In this document: positions 37,418 to 45,916 of the stretch, one piece after another
Layout: each line of letters starts with the position of its first letter
How positions within the stretch are numbered: position 1 is the stretch's first letter
NCBI RefSeq assembly: GCF_902374955.1
Contig: NZ_CABKRX010000102.1
Location: 62,001 to 126,000 of the forward strand
Length of the DNA stretch: 64,000 nucleotides
Source of the DNA: Bacillus massilioanorexius
GTDB lineage: Bacteria; Bacillota; Bacilli; Bacillales; DSM-1321
Direction: 5' to 3'
The notes under the pieces: model-generated
Seen by the model: only the letters and a program-made list of their open reading frames with translations
Database searches by the model: none
What the model was told of the DNA's origin: nothing
Program-made: the position numbers and the translations under genes

Positions 37418-39277
37418 ATGAAATTGCTAGATGTTGATGTGCTTCACGCAGGAATCGATGAGATTCTTCAGAGGTTATCTACACAAGCCGAGCAGATGAA
37501 GAGGGTGGAATCGGCGGTCAAAGGCGTTGTCAACTTATCCGATTCCTTTACAGGGATGGGAGGACAGGCCATACTCTCCTATTATCAAAATGATCATCTG
37601 ACTTTTTTGGCTAGCTATCAGACATTTTTAAGCAATTATACAAACACATTAAAGCAGATGAAAGTAGCTATCCAAACGTTGGAGCCATCAGCAAATGGTT
37701 TCATTAGACAAAGCTATCTAGAGAGTGAATTAGAAAGAGGTCTTTCTCAAACGAGCATGGTAACGGCTCAATTGACAAACGAAGCAAACTCTATTATTCA
37801 ATCTGTACAAGACATCGTTAGTCTTCCTCGGTTTGAGGACGCCTCTTTTCAACGAGATGTTATTCAGTCCCGAGATTTTAAAAACGTGACGATCAATCGA
37901 TTAGAGGAAATGGATCATCAACAAAACAGGAAGCTTGATTCCATTGAGGAAGCAATCACAGAGTTTTCGAGTAAAATCAAAAGTCTCGATGCTAAATTTA
38001 TCAGTCAGGTTTCACCACTTACGACTAGCTTACAATCTATTGATGACCTCGTCATAGATGAAACCTATTACACGACGCTAACGAAGGATAAGCGTTGGTA
38101 CGAAGTGGTAGGAGATGCTATAATTGGTGTAATTGAAGGTGTTTTAAAAGCCGTCTGGGATATCGTTGAAGGCTTGTTTACTTTGCTGAAGGATTTGTTT
38201 ACCAATCCTGGAGAAACCTTTAAGAGTCTGTACAATATGGTCAGACATCCAGTCGTAACGGCAAAAGCTGTCTGGGAATCCGTTGAATCTGTATGGGAAC
38301 GGGACGTTGTTCATGGAGATGCACGTAGTCGCGCGGCTTTCTTCTCTTATGCGCTTACCAATGTGGCCCTGACTATTGGAACAGGAGGCGCAGGTGGAGC
38401 GGCAAAAGGTGCTTCAGCGACTTCAAAAATGAGTAGTGCCGCTGCCAAATTACGAGGGAAAACTATTACATCACCGATCCCACATAATGCCTTTCGCACA
38501 GATAAGCTTAAAGGCCTCTTGAAAAATGGAGTGGTGCAAGATATTCAAAAAGCAGCGCAAAGCAAGCTCGATCTCCTACGAGGTAGCATTGGAAAACTCG
38601 CCGTTGACGTGAAATCATTCGCTAACAAAACAACAAACGTCTTACACCAAGCGAAAAACGTCCTCAACCCTTTACCACTAGTCAAAGCCTTACAATCCAA
38701 GCTGAAAACATCGATCACGACCAATCTCTCTAAAACGCAAGCTTGGCTGAATAAGCGAATAGAATCGATGAAGGAAATCAAGCTTTTCCCGATTAGAGGA
38801 GAAGAATATGCCTTAGCTGGAGTAGGAAAAAGCGCTCCAGGATGGTATACCGTCAGTGATGGAATAGATGCATTCAAGAGAGCGGGAGATACAGTTGTTC
38901 GGATTGTTGGCGGGACGGAGAAGAAGGATGTTAAACATGTAAGTGGCGAACGGGTTGGTGTTGAGAATAAGGGTACTACTAAACCTTTACAAAAACACCA
39001 CTATGCAACAAATAAAAGTAAGAAATACACTCCTCAAATGGAGAATATAACAAAAAAGTATGGTTTAGATTTAGATGAAGAATGGAATAAGGAATTATTA
39101 CCTCATCAAGGGAGACACCCAAATGCATATCATGATTATGTATTAGGTAAACTGAGTACTTATGATAGATTAGCTAAAGGAGATAGGGAGAAATTTCTTA
39201 AATTGTATGAAGGATTAAAGCAGGAAGTAAGGGATAATCCAGATATGCTTTATAAAGAATATTGGAGGTCAAAATGA
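37418..39277 (+). CDS. Module A: LXG toxin with AHH-like nuclease tip
   Basis: The protein has about 619 residues. Residues 1-200 form the LXG domain (MKLLDVDVLHAGIDEILQRL, TNEANSIIQSVQDIVSLP) for export by the YukBA system. The middle, from about residue 225, is amphipathic with an Ala/Gly-rich segment (TIGTGGAGGAAKGASATS). The last 100 residues contain LQKHHYATNKSKKY, LDEEWNKELLPHQGRHPNAYHDYV: a His-His pair followed by a GRHPNAYH block, as in AHH nucleases of the HNH/Endonuclease VII group. It is the only module with trunk, tip and immunity gene all intact. ATG 37418 is chosen because LXG proteins start at this point; the frame is open to 37400. Confidence 0.85.
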   Translation: MKLLDVDVLHAGIDEILQRLSTQAEQMKRVESAVKGVVNLSDSFTGMGGQAILSYYQNDHLTFLASYQTFLSNYTNTLKQMKVAIQTLEPSANGFIRQSYLESELERGLSQTSMVTAQLTNEANSIIQSVQDIVSLPRFEDASFQRDVIQSRDFKNVTINRLEEMDHQQNRKLDSIEEAITEFSSKIKSLDAKFISQVSPLTTSLQSIDDLVIDETYYTTLTKDKRWYEVVGDAIIGVIEGVLKAVWDIVEGLFTLLKDLFTNPGETFKSLYNMVRHPVVTAKAVWESVESVWERDVVHGDARSRAAFFSYALTNVALTIGTGGAGGAAKGASATSKMSSAAAKLRGKTITSPIPHNAFRTDKLKGLLKNGVVQDIQKAAQSKLDLLRGSIGKLAVDVKSFANKTTNVLHQAKNVLNPLPLVKALQSKLKTSITTNLSKTQAWLNKRIESMKEIKLFPIRGEEYALAGVGKSAPGWYTVSDGIDAFKRAGDTVVRIVGGTEKKDVKHVSGERVGVENKGTTKPLQKHHYATNKSKKYTPQMENITKKYGLDLDEEWNKELLPHQGRHPNAYHDYVLGKLSTYDRLAKGDREKFLKLYEGLKQEVRDNPDMLYKEYWRSK

Positions 39278-39840
39278 AATATTTTAAACTAATTTTAGAT
39301 GACAGCAACGATAATGATGTAGTTGTTCATTGTGAGGATACACATGGATTTGAGCAGTATGAGTTAAAAGAAGGGAATTTTTTAGAGAATTGGAATGACA
39401 ATATCACTTTTTATTTTAATCTACATGATGGAAATAGATTTACTGACTATTTATCAAATAATTTAGGCTGGTTCATTGTATCAAAAAAGTTTAAGGATTT
39501 AATAAAAAAAATTGAAGTAGATGTCCAATTTCTACCTGTAAATGTAGTTGATTTTGAAAGTAAATATCAAATAGAGAATGATGAATATTTTGTTGCAAAT
39601 GTATTAGGGATAGTTGACGCATTAAACCTAGAAAACTCTGATTATAGTGTTATGGATTTAGACGGTGAAAAGATATATTCTGTCAGAAAATATGCAGTAT
39701 CAGAAGACAAAATTAATAACAAAAATTTATTCAAATTAAAGGGAGATGAAATTCCATTATTCGTGTCAGAAACTTTTAAGCGATTAGTTAAAGAAAGTAA
39801 TATTACTGGCTGTGAATTTCTAGAAATAAGAAATATCTAA
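39274..39840 (+). CDS. Module A immunity protein, Imm11/DUF1629-like
   Basis: The 188-residue protein resembles the Imm11 (DUF1629) immunity family: FIVSKKFKDLIKKIEVDVQFLPV, YFVANVLGIVDALNLENSDYS, LFKLKGDEIPLFVSETFKRLV and NITGCEFLEI. It should neutralise the module A nuclease in the cytoplasm. ATG 39274 follows GGAGG by 5 bases and overlaps the toxin stop in ATGA, a tight toxin-immunity coupling. Compared with the tip it is AT-rich, which is common in such genes. Confidence 0.8.
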   Translation: MKYFKLILDDSNDNDVVVHCEDTHGFEQYELKEGNFLENWNDNITFYFNLHDGNRFTDYLSNNLGWFIVSKKFKDLIKKIEVDVQFLPVNVVDFESKYQIENDEYFVANVLGIVDALNLENSDYSVMDLDGEKIYSVRKYAVSEDKINNKNLFKLKGDEIPLFVSETFKRLVKESNITGCEFLEIRNI

Positions 39841-39851
39841 TAATTTTTCAG

Positions 39852-39888
39852 GAAACCTTAGAGGGATAACCTTTAAGGTTTCTTTTTG
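39852..39888 (+). terminator. Terminator after module A
   Basis: GAAACCTTA (39852-39860) pairs with TAAGGTTTC (39874-39882) and is followed by TTTTTG. Confidence 0.8.
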
Positions 39889-40200
39889 TTGGGCTACCCA
39901 GTGCCGAATAAACTCCTTTTAATTTAGAGAATAGAGATAACACTTATAAGTACTATATGATGTTTAAACAAATTTATTAGTACGTACAAATCTTTAAAAC
40001 GTATGCTCTATCTACTCTTTATTATATTAAGGAAATAACCATAATTTCATCAGTTACCACCATTTCAATTCTTCAAAACCTTACCTTCGCTTTCTCCCTG
40101 CCTTTTAAATTTTTTCGCAACTTTTACGTACATAGAACGATTACTACAGCAAGAGGCTACTCCACCTCGATTAACTCCTGAATGTCGATGTCTAACACTT
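39889..40200. repeat. Copy 1 of a dispersed segment ending in the HTH gene
   Basis: The stretch from GGGCTACCCAGTGCCGAATAAA to the 3' end of the HTH gene recurs in diverged form at 50676-50990. Shared blocks include AGTGCCGAATAAA, TTTTTCGCAACTTT, ATAGAACGATTACTA and TCGATTAACTCCTGAATGT. Apart from the 3' end of the HTH gene it holds no gene. Confidence 0.75.
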
Positions 40201-40357
40201 TGCATACCGTTTCTAATGTTGATAGATAAACCCTGTCTACGTTGTCTGAACAAAGATGGCTAATTGTATTAGGGCGCAGCCCTGTCATTCGTGCTAATTC
40301 ACGCTGTGAAAGGTCACGTTCTTTTAGGATTTCCTTTAGTTTGATTGAAATTGGCAT
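40157..40357 (-). CDS. XRE-family HTH repressor
   Basis: The 66-residue protein is a single Cro/C1-type helix-turn-helix: LKEILKERDLSQRELARMTGLRPNTISHLC, ending LEVVCKVLD-like IDIQELIEVE. It is divergent to a serine recombinase gene across 164 bases that contain a clear operator-like set of repeats, so it probably represses itself and the recombinase. Confidence 0.85.
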   Translation of the reverse strand: MPISIKLKEILKERDLSQRELARMTGLRPNTISHLCSDNVDRVYLSTLETVCKVLDIDIQELIEVE

Positions 40358-40390
40358 GATATTTCCCTTTCTCTGTTTATATTACTTTTA

Positions 40391-40434
40391 CGATACACAA
40401 TAAACTTGTATCGGTAAAGGGGTTGAATGTATCG
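40391..40434. promoter_or_regulatory. Operator-like repeats for the XRE repressor
   Basis: CGATACA (40391-40397) and TGTATCG (40407-40413) form an inverted repeat with a 9-base spacer. A third half-site TGTATCG (40428-40434) lies at the recombinase promoter. A second imperfect palindrome CGTTACG/CGTAACG lies at 40479-40506. Confidence 0.6.
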
Positions 40435-40451
40435 CTAAAGCCGCATACAAT
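40423..40451 (+). promoter_or_regulatory. SigA-type promoter of the recombinase gene
   Basis: -35 TTGAAT (40423-40428) and -10 TACAAT (40446-40451) are separated by 17 bases. A TGTATCG half-site overlaps the end of the -35 box. Confidence 0.65.
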
Positions 40452-40521
40452 GGATTTATAATGAATATAGCGGCTAAGCGTTACGTTAATCTTAATTAGC
40501 GTAACGGAGGGGGAAAATACC

Positions 40522-41298
40522 ATGAATGTTATTGGATATATCCGTGTATCTACACAAGGACAAGCAAAGGATGGATACAGCCTTGCTTACCAAGAAGATG
40601 AAATTAAGGCATATTGTCAGGCTCAAGGATACACGCTTTTACGCTTGTTTAAAGACGAGGGTATCAGTGGGGCTAAAGTCGATGAAGAAGCGTTAGAAGT
40701 GGACAGAATAGGCTTTCAGGAGATGTTGGAGTATCTCACCCACCATGAGGTGGATTATGTTGTTACGCTGAACACAAGCCGTTTATGGCGGTCAGACATT
40801 GTGAAAGTGTTAGTTCATCGAGAAATGAAAAAGTATGGAGTGGACATTCGGAGTATTGAACAACCGCAATACAGTATCCACAAGAAAGACCCTAGCGATT
40901 TTTTAATCAATGGCTTAATGGAGTTATTAGACCAATATCAACGATTAGAAATCTCGTTAAAGCTAGGGAGAGGACGAAACAAGAAAGCCCAACAGGGCGG
41001 CTATGCAGGAGGAAATATTGCATTAGGCTACAAAGTGGAGAAAGGTAAGAAAAGTCTTGTCATAGATGATAGACAAGCAAAAACCGTACAGAGAGTGTTT
41101 GACCTAAAGGAACAGTATCCTTCATGGACATTAACACAAATTGCAGAACGATTGAATGAAGAAGGACACAGAACGAAACAAGGAAAGTTGTTTACGAAAG
41201 TCCAGATCAAACGGATTTTAGATAGAAAAGCGTTTTATAGTGGGTTGTACCGCTATGGAGACATAACAGCAAATGGCAAACATCAAGCCATTTTATAA
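40522..41298 (+). CDS. Serine recombinase (resolvase/invertase N-terminal plus Recombinase domain)
   Basis: The protein has 258 residues. The N-terminal catalytic domain contains the nucleophile Ser10 in GYIRVSTQGQ and the arginines in LNTSRLWRSD. A PF07508-type Recombinase domain follows (GNIALGYKVEKGKKSLVID, WTLTQIAERLNEEGHRTKQG, IKRILDRKAFYSGLYRYG). It stops at NGKHQAIL, before any zinc ribbon or coiled coil of large serine recombinases. Many short chromosomal members end near this point, so it may be complete; loss of the 3' part by the IS110 insertion 3 bases or more downstream is the alternative. Strong GGAGGGGG site before ATG. Confidence 0.85.
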   Translation: MNVIGYIRVSTQGQAKDGYSLAYQEDEIKAYCQAQGYTLLRLFKDEGISGAKVDEEALEVDRIGFQEMLEYLTHHEVDYVVTLNTSRLWRSDIVKVLVHREMKKYGVDIRSIEQPQYSIHKKDPSDFLINGLMELLDQYQRLEISLKLGRGRNKKAQQGGYAGGNIALGYKVEKGKKSLVIDDRQAKTVQRVFDLKEQYPSWTLTQIAERLNEEGHRTKQGKLFTKVQIKRILDRKAFYSGLYRYGDITANGKHQAIL

Positions 41299-41433
41299 CG
41301 TTTAACAGATAGAGAATGGATAGGCTTTCGTACCCTTGCGAGTCTTAACAGACTAACGCTGAGACCTAAGGTTGCCGACATTCTCTGTCTAACTTTTTAC
41401 CGTTAAAATCTAAAATAGGGGTGAGGTTTTCTC
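41299..41433 (+). ncRNA. Candidate IS110 bridge RNA segment
   Basis: The 135 bases before the transposase fold strongly. AGATAGAGAATG (41307-41318) pairs with CATTCTCTGTCT (41379-41390), with one G-U pair, enclosing a 60-base internal part with a further hairpin AGTCT-TAAC-AGACT (41341-41354). IS110-group elements encode a bridge RNA in this position that pairs with donor and target DNA. Alternatively the stem, followed by CTTTTTA, is merely the terminator of the recombinase gene. Confidence 0.45.
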
Positions 41434-42666
41434 ATGAAACGAGTTAAGCATATTTATATAGGATTAGATTTACACAAGTTCCAACATACAGCGGTGATAG
41501 TGGATTGTTGGTTTGAGAAGTTAGGGGAAATGACATTTCAAAATAAGCCTTCCATCTTTCCTAGTTTATTAGAATATGTAAACAGGTATCTTACAGAAGA
41601 TTTGACCCCTGTATTTGGATTAGAAGATGTGGGTGGTTATGGACGAGATTTAGCGTTGTATCTGATTGAACAAGGCTACATTGTAAAATTCGTTAATTCC
41701 TCTTTATCCAATGCAGAGCGGAATAGCTATGCCATGACAGAAAAGAATGATAGTTGGGACGCTCAATGTGTGGCAGATGTTTTAATTCGTAAATTACCGT
41801 ATTTACCTGACGCTACACCATCTGATATTCATTGGATAATTGCTCAACTTGTTGGTAGAAGAAAAGCTTTAGTGAAAGCACAAACAGCCTTGAAAAACCA
41901 ACTGCATATGCAATTAAACTATCATTATCCAAGCTATAAGGATTTCTTTTCAGAAGTTGATGGCAAAACTGCTCTAGCATTTTGGGAAAGTTATCCTTCA
42001 CCATCTCATTTGGAGGGGGAAACAGTAGAGGGATTGAGAGCATTTCTATTAGAAGCCAGTAGTAATGCTTGTTCAACTAGGAAAGCAGAACAGATACTAT
42101 CATTTGTCCAAGCTGATGGAGAAGTAAAACGAGAATATCAGACATCTAGAGACTTTATCATTCAAAGTATAGTGCGAGATATTCGTTTTAAAAAGCAGGA
42201 AATCAAGAAGGTAGATAAAGAGTTAAAGGTTACCATTCTAACGTTAGGTATGCAGCTTGAAACTATGCCAGGGATAGATACTGTTACTTCCTCCGCTTTG
42301 ATTGCAGAAATCGGTGACATTCATCGTTTTGCCAATTCAGACAAACTCGCAAGATACGCAGGAATTGCCCCTATTAAGATGGGTTCGGGCGGTAAGGAAA
42401 CGATGAAGAAAACAAAACAAGGTAATAGAAAGCTATATGACATCTTTTACAACCTATCTGTCCAACAAGTCCAAGTTAGTAAAGGTAGTAAAATACCTCG
42501 AAACCCTGTCTTTTATGCTTACTATAACCGTAAGCTAAGTGAAGGGAAGTCAAAGTCACAAGCCCTTCTTTGCATTATGAGAAGATTAGTCAGAATTATC
42601 TATGGTATGATGAAAAATAAAATGGCTTATATTATGCCAGATCAACCTAAATCAATAGCTAGTTAA
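41434..42666 (+). CDS. IS110-family transposase
   Basis: The 410-residue protein has the N-terminal DEDD RuvC-like domain (IYIGLDLHKFQHTAVIVD, FGLEDVGGYGRDLALYL, EKNDSWDAQCVADVL) and the C-terminal Transposase_20 domain (LETMPGIDTVTSSALIAEIGDI, DKLARYAGIAPIKMGSGGKE, NRKLYDIFYNLSVQQV) with the catalytic serine region SGGK. It appears complete. The ribosome site AGGGGTGAGG lies before the ATG. Confidence 0.93.
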   Translation: MKRVKHIYIGLDLHKFQHTAVIVDCWFEKLGEMTFQNKPSIFPSLLEYVNRYLTEDLTPVFGLEDVGGYGRDLALYLIEQGYIVKFVNSSLSNAERNSYAMTEKNDSWDAQCVADVLIRKLPYLPDATPSDIHWIIAQLVGRRKALVKAQTALKNQLHMQLNYHYPSYKDFFSEVDGKTALAFWESYPSPSHLEGETVEGLRAFLLEASSNACSTRKAEQILSFVQADGEVKREYQTSRDFIIQSIVRDIRFKKQEIKKVDKELKVTILTLGMQLETMPGIDTVTSSALIAEIGDIHRFANSDKLARYAGIAPIKMGSGGKETMKKTKQGNRKLYDIFYNLSVQQVQVSKGSKIPRNPVFYAYYNRKLSEGKSKSQALLCIMRRLVRIIYGMMKNKMAYIMPDQPKSIAS

Positions 42667-42669
42667 TCA

Positions 42670-42702
42670 TAAGGGTGGCGGTTGAACAAACTGCCATCCT
42701 TT
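42670..42702 (+). terminator. Terminator after the transposase
   Basis: AAGGGTGGCGG pairs with CTGCCATCCTT (with G-U pairs) and is followed by TTATAAA. Confidence 0.7.
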
Positions 42703-42719
42703 TATAAAGTACATTTTCA

Positions 42720-43169
42720 GATATTCCTAAGGGTACGGGTAAACTTAATAAGGATTTAGCAAAAGCTTATCTGAGGGATATAGAGGCTAAAACTGGACGG
42801 AAGGTTAATAAAGAGCAGATTCATCTTATAAAAGAAACCTTGAGAAACAAAAACTATGAAAAATTGACACCAAAAGAGACAGCTAAGCATAGAAGCAAAT
42901 TTACATCGAGCTTGAAAGATAAATTGATTGCAGAATGGGAAGGAAAAACCAACCAAAAGTGGCCGAGATATACAGAAGAAGTGCTTGATAAGAATGGAGA
43001 GGTTGCTCGGAGTATTGGTCAACCGTATGATGCCCATCATATCATAGAGAACAACTTTGGTGGTCCTCATGAGTGGTGGAATATTCATCCGGCAAAATAT
43101 CCTAACGAACACCAAGCAGGGATACATGGAAAGGGAGCTCCATCAGGTAAACTATTTCCAAGGAGGTAA
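42720..43169 (+). pseudogene. Module B: headless HNH nuclease tip
   Basis: An open frame from 42708 encodes about 150 residues without a credible start. Homology to module D begins near 42729 (GTGK, then LRDIEAKTGRKVNKEQI) and continues to the end. The tip has the HNH/Endonuclease VII pattern YDAHHIIENNFGGPHEWWNIHPA and EHQAGIHGKGAP. The LXG and pretoxin parts are missing, and an IS110 lies immediately upstream. A TTG at 42840 could start a shorter product (109 residues) but has no ribosome site. It is best read as a silent toxin tip kept with its immunity gene. Confidence 0.75.
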
Positions 43170-43177
43170 AATAGCAT

Positions 43178-43615
43178 ATGGCTGATTTTGAATTTATTAA
43201 TGAACTAGGAAATAAAACTTACAAGGTATCTGAAGATGATATTTTAAAAGCTGAACAAAGAATGGACATCAGTTTTCCAAATGATTTAAAACAGTTATAT
43301 TTAGAAGTTGGTTATGGTTTTATTAAAGGTCAAAGTGCTAATGCAATAAATAGAATATTGGGACCAGGGGCTGTAGCAGATATTAGATTAAGAGAAGGTG
43401 TTTTTGAATTTGACCCAGATTTAGATGAACTTTTTGACGATGAAGATAAACTTATTTTTTTTGAAGTAAACGAGGGTGTTTATATTTCATTAGATTTACA
43501 ATTAGTTAATAATCCAATATATTATTTCGATATTCAAATAGCTGAATCGTTAGAGGATTTTTTTGAAAAGTTTCTCAATAATAATGAATATTATATAGAT
43601 TTAATTGAGGATTAG
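43178..43615 (+). CDS. Module B immunity protein, SMI1/KNR4 (SUKH) family
   Basis: The 145-residue acidic protein has the SUKH layout: IRKAEQRM-like entry (DDILKAEQRMDISFPNDLKQLYLEVGYGFIKGQ) with the conserved aromatic-Gly block, and the end ESLEDFFEKFLNNNEYYIDLIED. It is clearly similar to the module D immunity protein, in line with the similar toxin tips. AGGAGG lies 11 bases before the ATG, at the very end of the toxin frame. Confidence 0.85.
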   Translation: MADFEFINELGNKTYKVSEDDILKAEQRMDISFPNDLKQLYLEVGYGFIKGQSANAINRILGPGAVADIRLREGVFEFDPDLDELFDDEDKLIFFEVNEGVYISLDLQLVNNPIYYFDIQIAESLEDFFEKFLNNNEYYIDLIED

Positions 43616-43647
43616 GCTTAATTGGTAGAAGAAGTAAAAATCAATGG

Positions 43648-43688
43648 ACCTTGATTGGCTATGAACAGCCTTTCAAGGTTTCTTTTTT
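43648..43688 (+). terminator. Terminator after module B
   Basis: ACCTTGA (43648-43654) pairs with TCAAGGT (43673-43679), then TTCTTTTTT. The loop starts TTGGCTAT, as does that of the hairpin after module C. Confidence 0.75.
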
Positions 43689-43833
43689 GTGAAAAATTTA
43701 AACTTTAGACGACATTGGATTACTGTTATTAACTATTTATAAAACAAATACAAAATGAATGGCAACAAAAAACTAATTAATTTTTTTAGTGTTTTAGTTT
43801 GTATTGAGTGGGACTCAAATACCTTAACTTTTT

Positions 43834-44888
43834 GTGCATTTGTTAGGAAATGCCAAAATTTTTTGTCAATACTATAATGCAACGGGTGCTTACAAGTATG
43901 AGTACGTGGAGAGTATACCAGAAGATCGAATAGGTGAGGCGAAGGAAGTCGGTTCAGAAGTCGTTTCCTTCATTCTTGACTTTATTCCGATTCTATCGAA
44001 TATCAAAGCAGCAATAGAAGCATTTAGTGGGAAAGATTTTATTACGGGAAGAGAAATTGGCAATGTAGAGCGAGCGGTATTAGTGGCTGCCATATTTGGT
44101 GGGCCAATCGTCAAAGGGGCGAAATTAGTAGGAAAAACAGCCATGAAGCAGTTGCCGAAAGTAAAGAATGTCTTTCATCCGGATAAAGCGAAATCACTGG
44201 CGAAGGGTTTCTATGACGACTATATTCAAAAAGGCATTAAAAAGGGAACTTCTGTATTCAAAGATTTAGTCAAAAAAGTGGCTGATATACCAGTGCCTCA
44301 ATTCAACCCAAGTCTCGTCACCACAAACGGCATGGTTTTTACTAAAACCATCGGTGAAACGATGAAAGAAGCGAAAGAAACCATTGTGCAGATGGCGGGG
44401 AAAGGGAAGGGGAATGGTGAAAATGATAATTACTTTATAGGAACGTTAAAAGGAGAAAAAATTCATTTAAAAGGTGTAAAGGTAGAAGAAATTATTTACA
44501 CTAAAAGACTTCCAGAAGATACAGCTAAACTTAGAAAGGAATTTAATAGTTCTATCAGGAAAAAATTCCTTAAAGAATTTGCTAACGATCCTGTAAGAGT
44601 TAAATATCTCAGAAAAGCTAGTTTAGGTGAAGATGATATTGCTAGAATGAAAGATGGACTTAACCCTAAAGGGTGGCAAGTGCATCACAATTTACCTTTA
44701 GATGATGGTGGTACAAATGATTTTACTAACTTAGTATTGATAAAGAACGATCCTTATCATAAAGCGGTTACTATGAACAAATCTCTTTAACAAGAGGATT
44801 AGCCCCAAAACAAAGTAAAACGATAAATTGGCCAATGTTTGAGGATGATGTTTACCCAGCAAAACCTTTTAAAAGAAGGGAAGAGTAG
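43834..44888 (+). pseudogene. Module C: headless pretoxin plus HNH tip, frameshifted
   Basis: The frame opens at a GTG without a ribosome site and begins inside the conserved segment before the pretoxin domain (YKYEYVESIPEDRIGEAKEVG, EIGNVERAVLVAAIFGGPIVKG). The LXG part is missing. The tip contains GWQVHHNLPLDDGGTNDFTNLVLI, an HNH nuclease pattern. The frame ends early at 44790 after KAVTMNKSL. Restoring one A after ACT at 44772 gives AVTNEQISLTRGLAPKQSK, then NWPMFEDDVYPAKPF, to a stop at 44886-44888, 2 bases before the immunity gene. So a single-base deletion has cut off about 35 residues. Confidence 0.8.
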
Positions 44889-44890
44889 AT

Positions 44891-45352
44891 ATGACCCAAT
44901 GGAAAGACTTATTGGTAGAAATAGAAAAGATTGAAGAAAAATATGGAAGTTATCTTAGAAATCCAGTATCAGATATAGAAATTAAAAAAATGAATCATAG
45001 TATTCAGCAGAAATTAGGGAATATTGTATTACCTGAGTCATATATTGAATTTTTGAAGAAAATGAATGGGTTAGACTTTAATGGATTAGTAATCTATGGT
45101 GTGGATAAAATTCTACTTGATAAGGAAGTAGATGAAGACATCCATGGTTTTATTGAGACAAATGAGATCTGGTATGAAAATGATTGGCAAAAGCAATATG
45201 TATTTTTTGGAGATTCTGATACAGCATGGTATTGCTATGACCAAAAAGAGAATGTATATGTAGAACTCGATAAACCCTCCGGAACTTTAATTCAGTCATT
45301 TGAAAGTTTTGATTTTATGTTAAGTAATGCATTTGAAACAACTCTTTTGTAG
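44891..45352 (+). CDS. Module C immunity protein, SMI1/KNR4 (SUKH) family
   Basis: The 153-residue acidic protein has an N-terminal amphipathic helix and the SMI1/KNR4 pattern (VLPESYIEFLKKMNGLDFNGLVIYG ... DWQKQYVFFGDSDTAWYCYDQKENVYVELD ... FESFDFML). It is related in fold to, but not closely like, the other three SUKH proteins here, as expected for a different toxin tip. AAGGGAAGAG precedes the ATG inside the end of the restored toxin frame. Confidence 0.82.
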   Translation: MTQWKDLLVEIEKIEEKYGSYLRNPVSDIEIKKMNHSIQQKLGNIVLPESYIEFLKKMNGLDFNGLVIYGVDKILLDKEVDEDIHGFIETNEIWYENDWQKQYVFFGDSDTAWYCYDQKENVYVELDKPSGTLIQSFESFDFMLSNAFETTLL

Positions 45353-45674
45353 TGAAATCTCTAGTATAGATCTTTTTATGGGTGTTAAAATTTGTTAATT
45401 GAACTTAGTTGACTAACCATAACGAACTTTTAGCTGATAATATTTATACAAGTAAGAAAATCATTGTTTTGTGACTTTGATTGGCTATACGTCTTTCAAA
45501 GTTTTTATGTTTTAAACATTTTTAATAATTAATTCGGCCATTATTTGAATCCTATATTATAGGATGTTAAGCAGACTTATGAGATTAGTTCCAGTGGTTC
45601 AGAAATAAAAAGAACACACTTTTTACTACTTGGTCTGTCTTTTCATATGAGAATGACAAAGACCATATTCTTAA

Positions 45675-45863
45675 AGGTGGGCACTTACAAGTAGGGTATA
45701 TCCTCGCCAAGTCAACCAATATAATCGCCACTCAACACTCATGAGTGCCTACAAAAACATCAAGCATGACAAGTTTTATCATTATATCTTGAAGCAGAAG
45801 ACAGATGTGTTTTATGCGATGAAGAGCTTCTTTGCGAAAGAAGAGAAGAAGACGCCGGTTTAA
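45675..45863 (+). pseudogene. Remnant of an unidentified gene
   Basis: A frame open from 45675 ends with TAA 45861-45863 and encodes [30 protein letters not shown] sequence ending [13 protein letters not shown] second frame upstream (from about 45592: QWFRNKKNTLFTTWSVFSYE) probably belongs to the same former gene. No start or ribosome site is visible, and a terminator follows directly. Family not recognised. Confidence 0.45.
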
Positions 45864-45884
45864 AAAGAGCATATTTTAGTCTTG

Positions 45885-45916
45885 AGCCAGCCTTTGTGGT
45901 TGGTTTTTTATTTTTT
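45885..45916 (+). terminator. Terminator after the gene remnant
   Basis: AGCCAGCC (45885-45892) pairs with GGTTGGTT (45898-45905) and runs into TTTTTATTTTTT. Confidence 0.8.

Larger units (their letters stand above)
41299..42702 (+). mobile_element. IS110-family insertion sequence (approximate bounds)
   Basis: It comprises a structured noncoding segment, a DEDD transposase and a terminator. IS110 elements lack terminal inverted repeats, so exact ends cannot be fixed here: the left end lies somewhere between about 41299 and 41400 or slightly inside the recombinase gene, the right end between 42667 and 42728. It sits between the recombinase gene and the headless module B. Confidence 0.65.
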
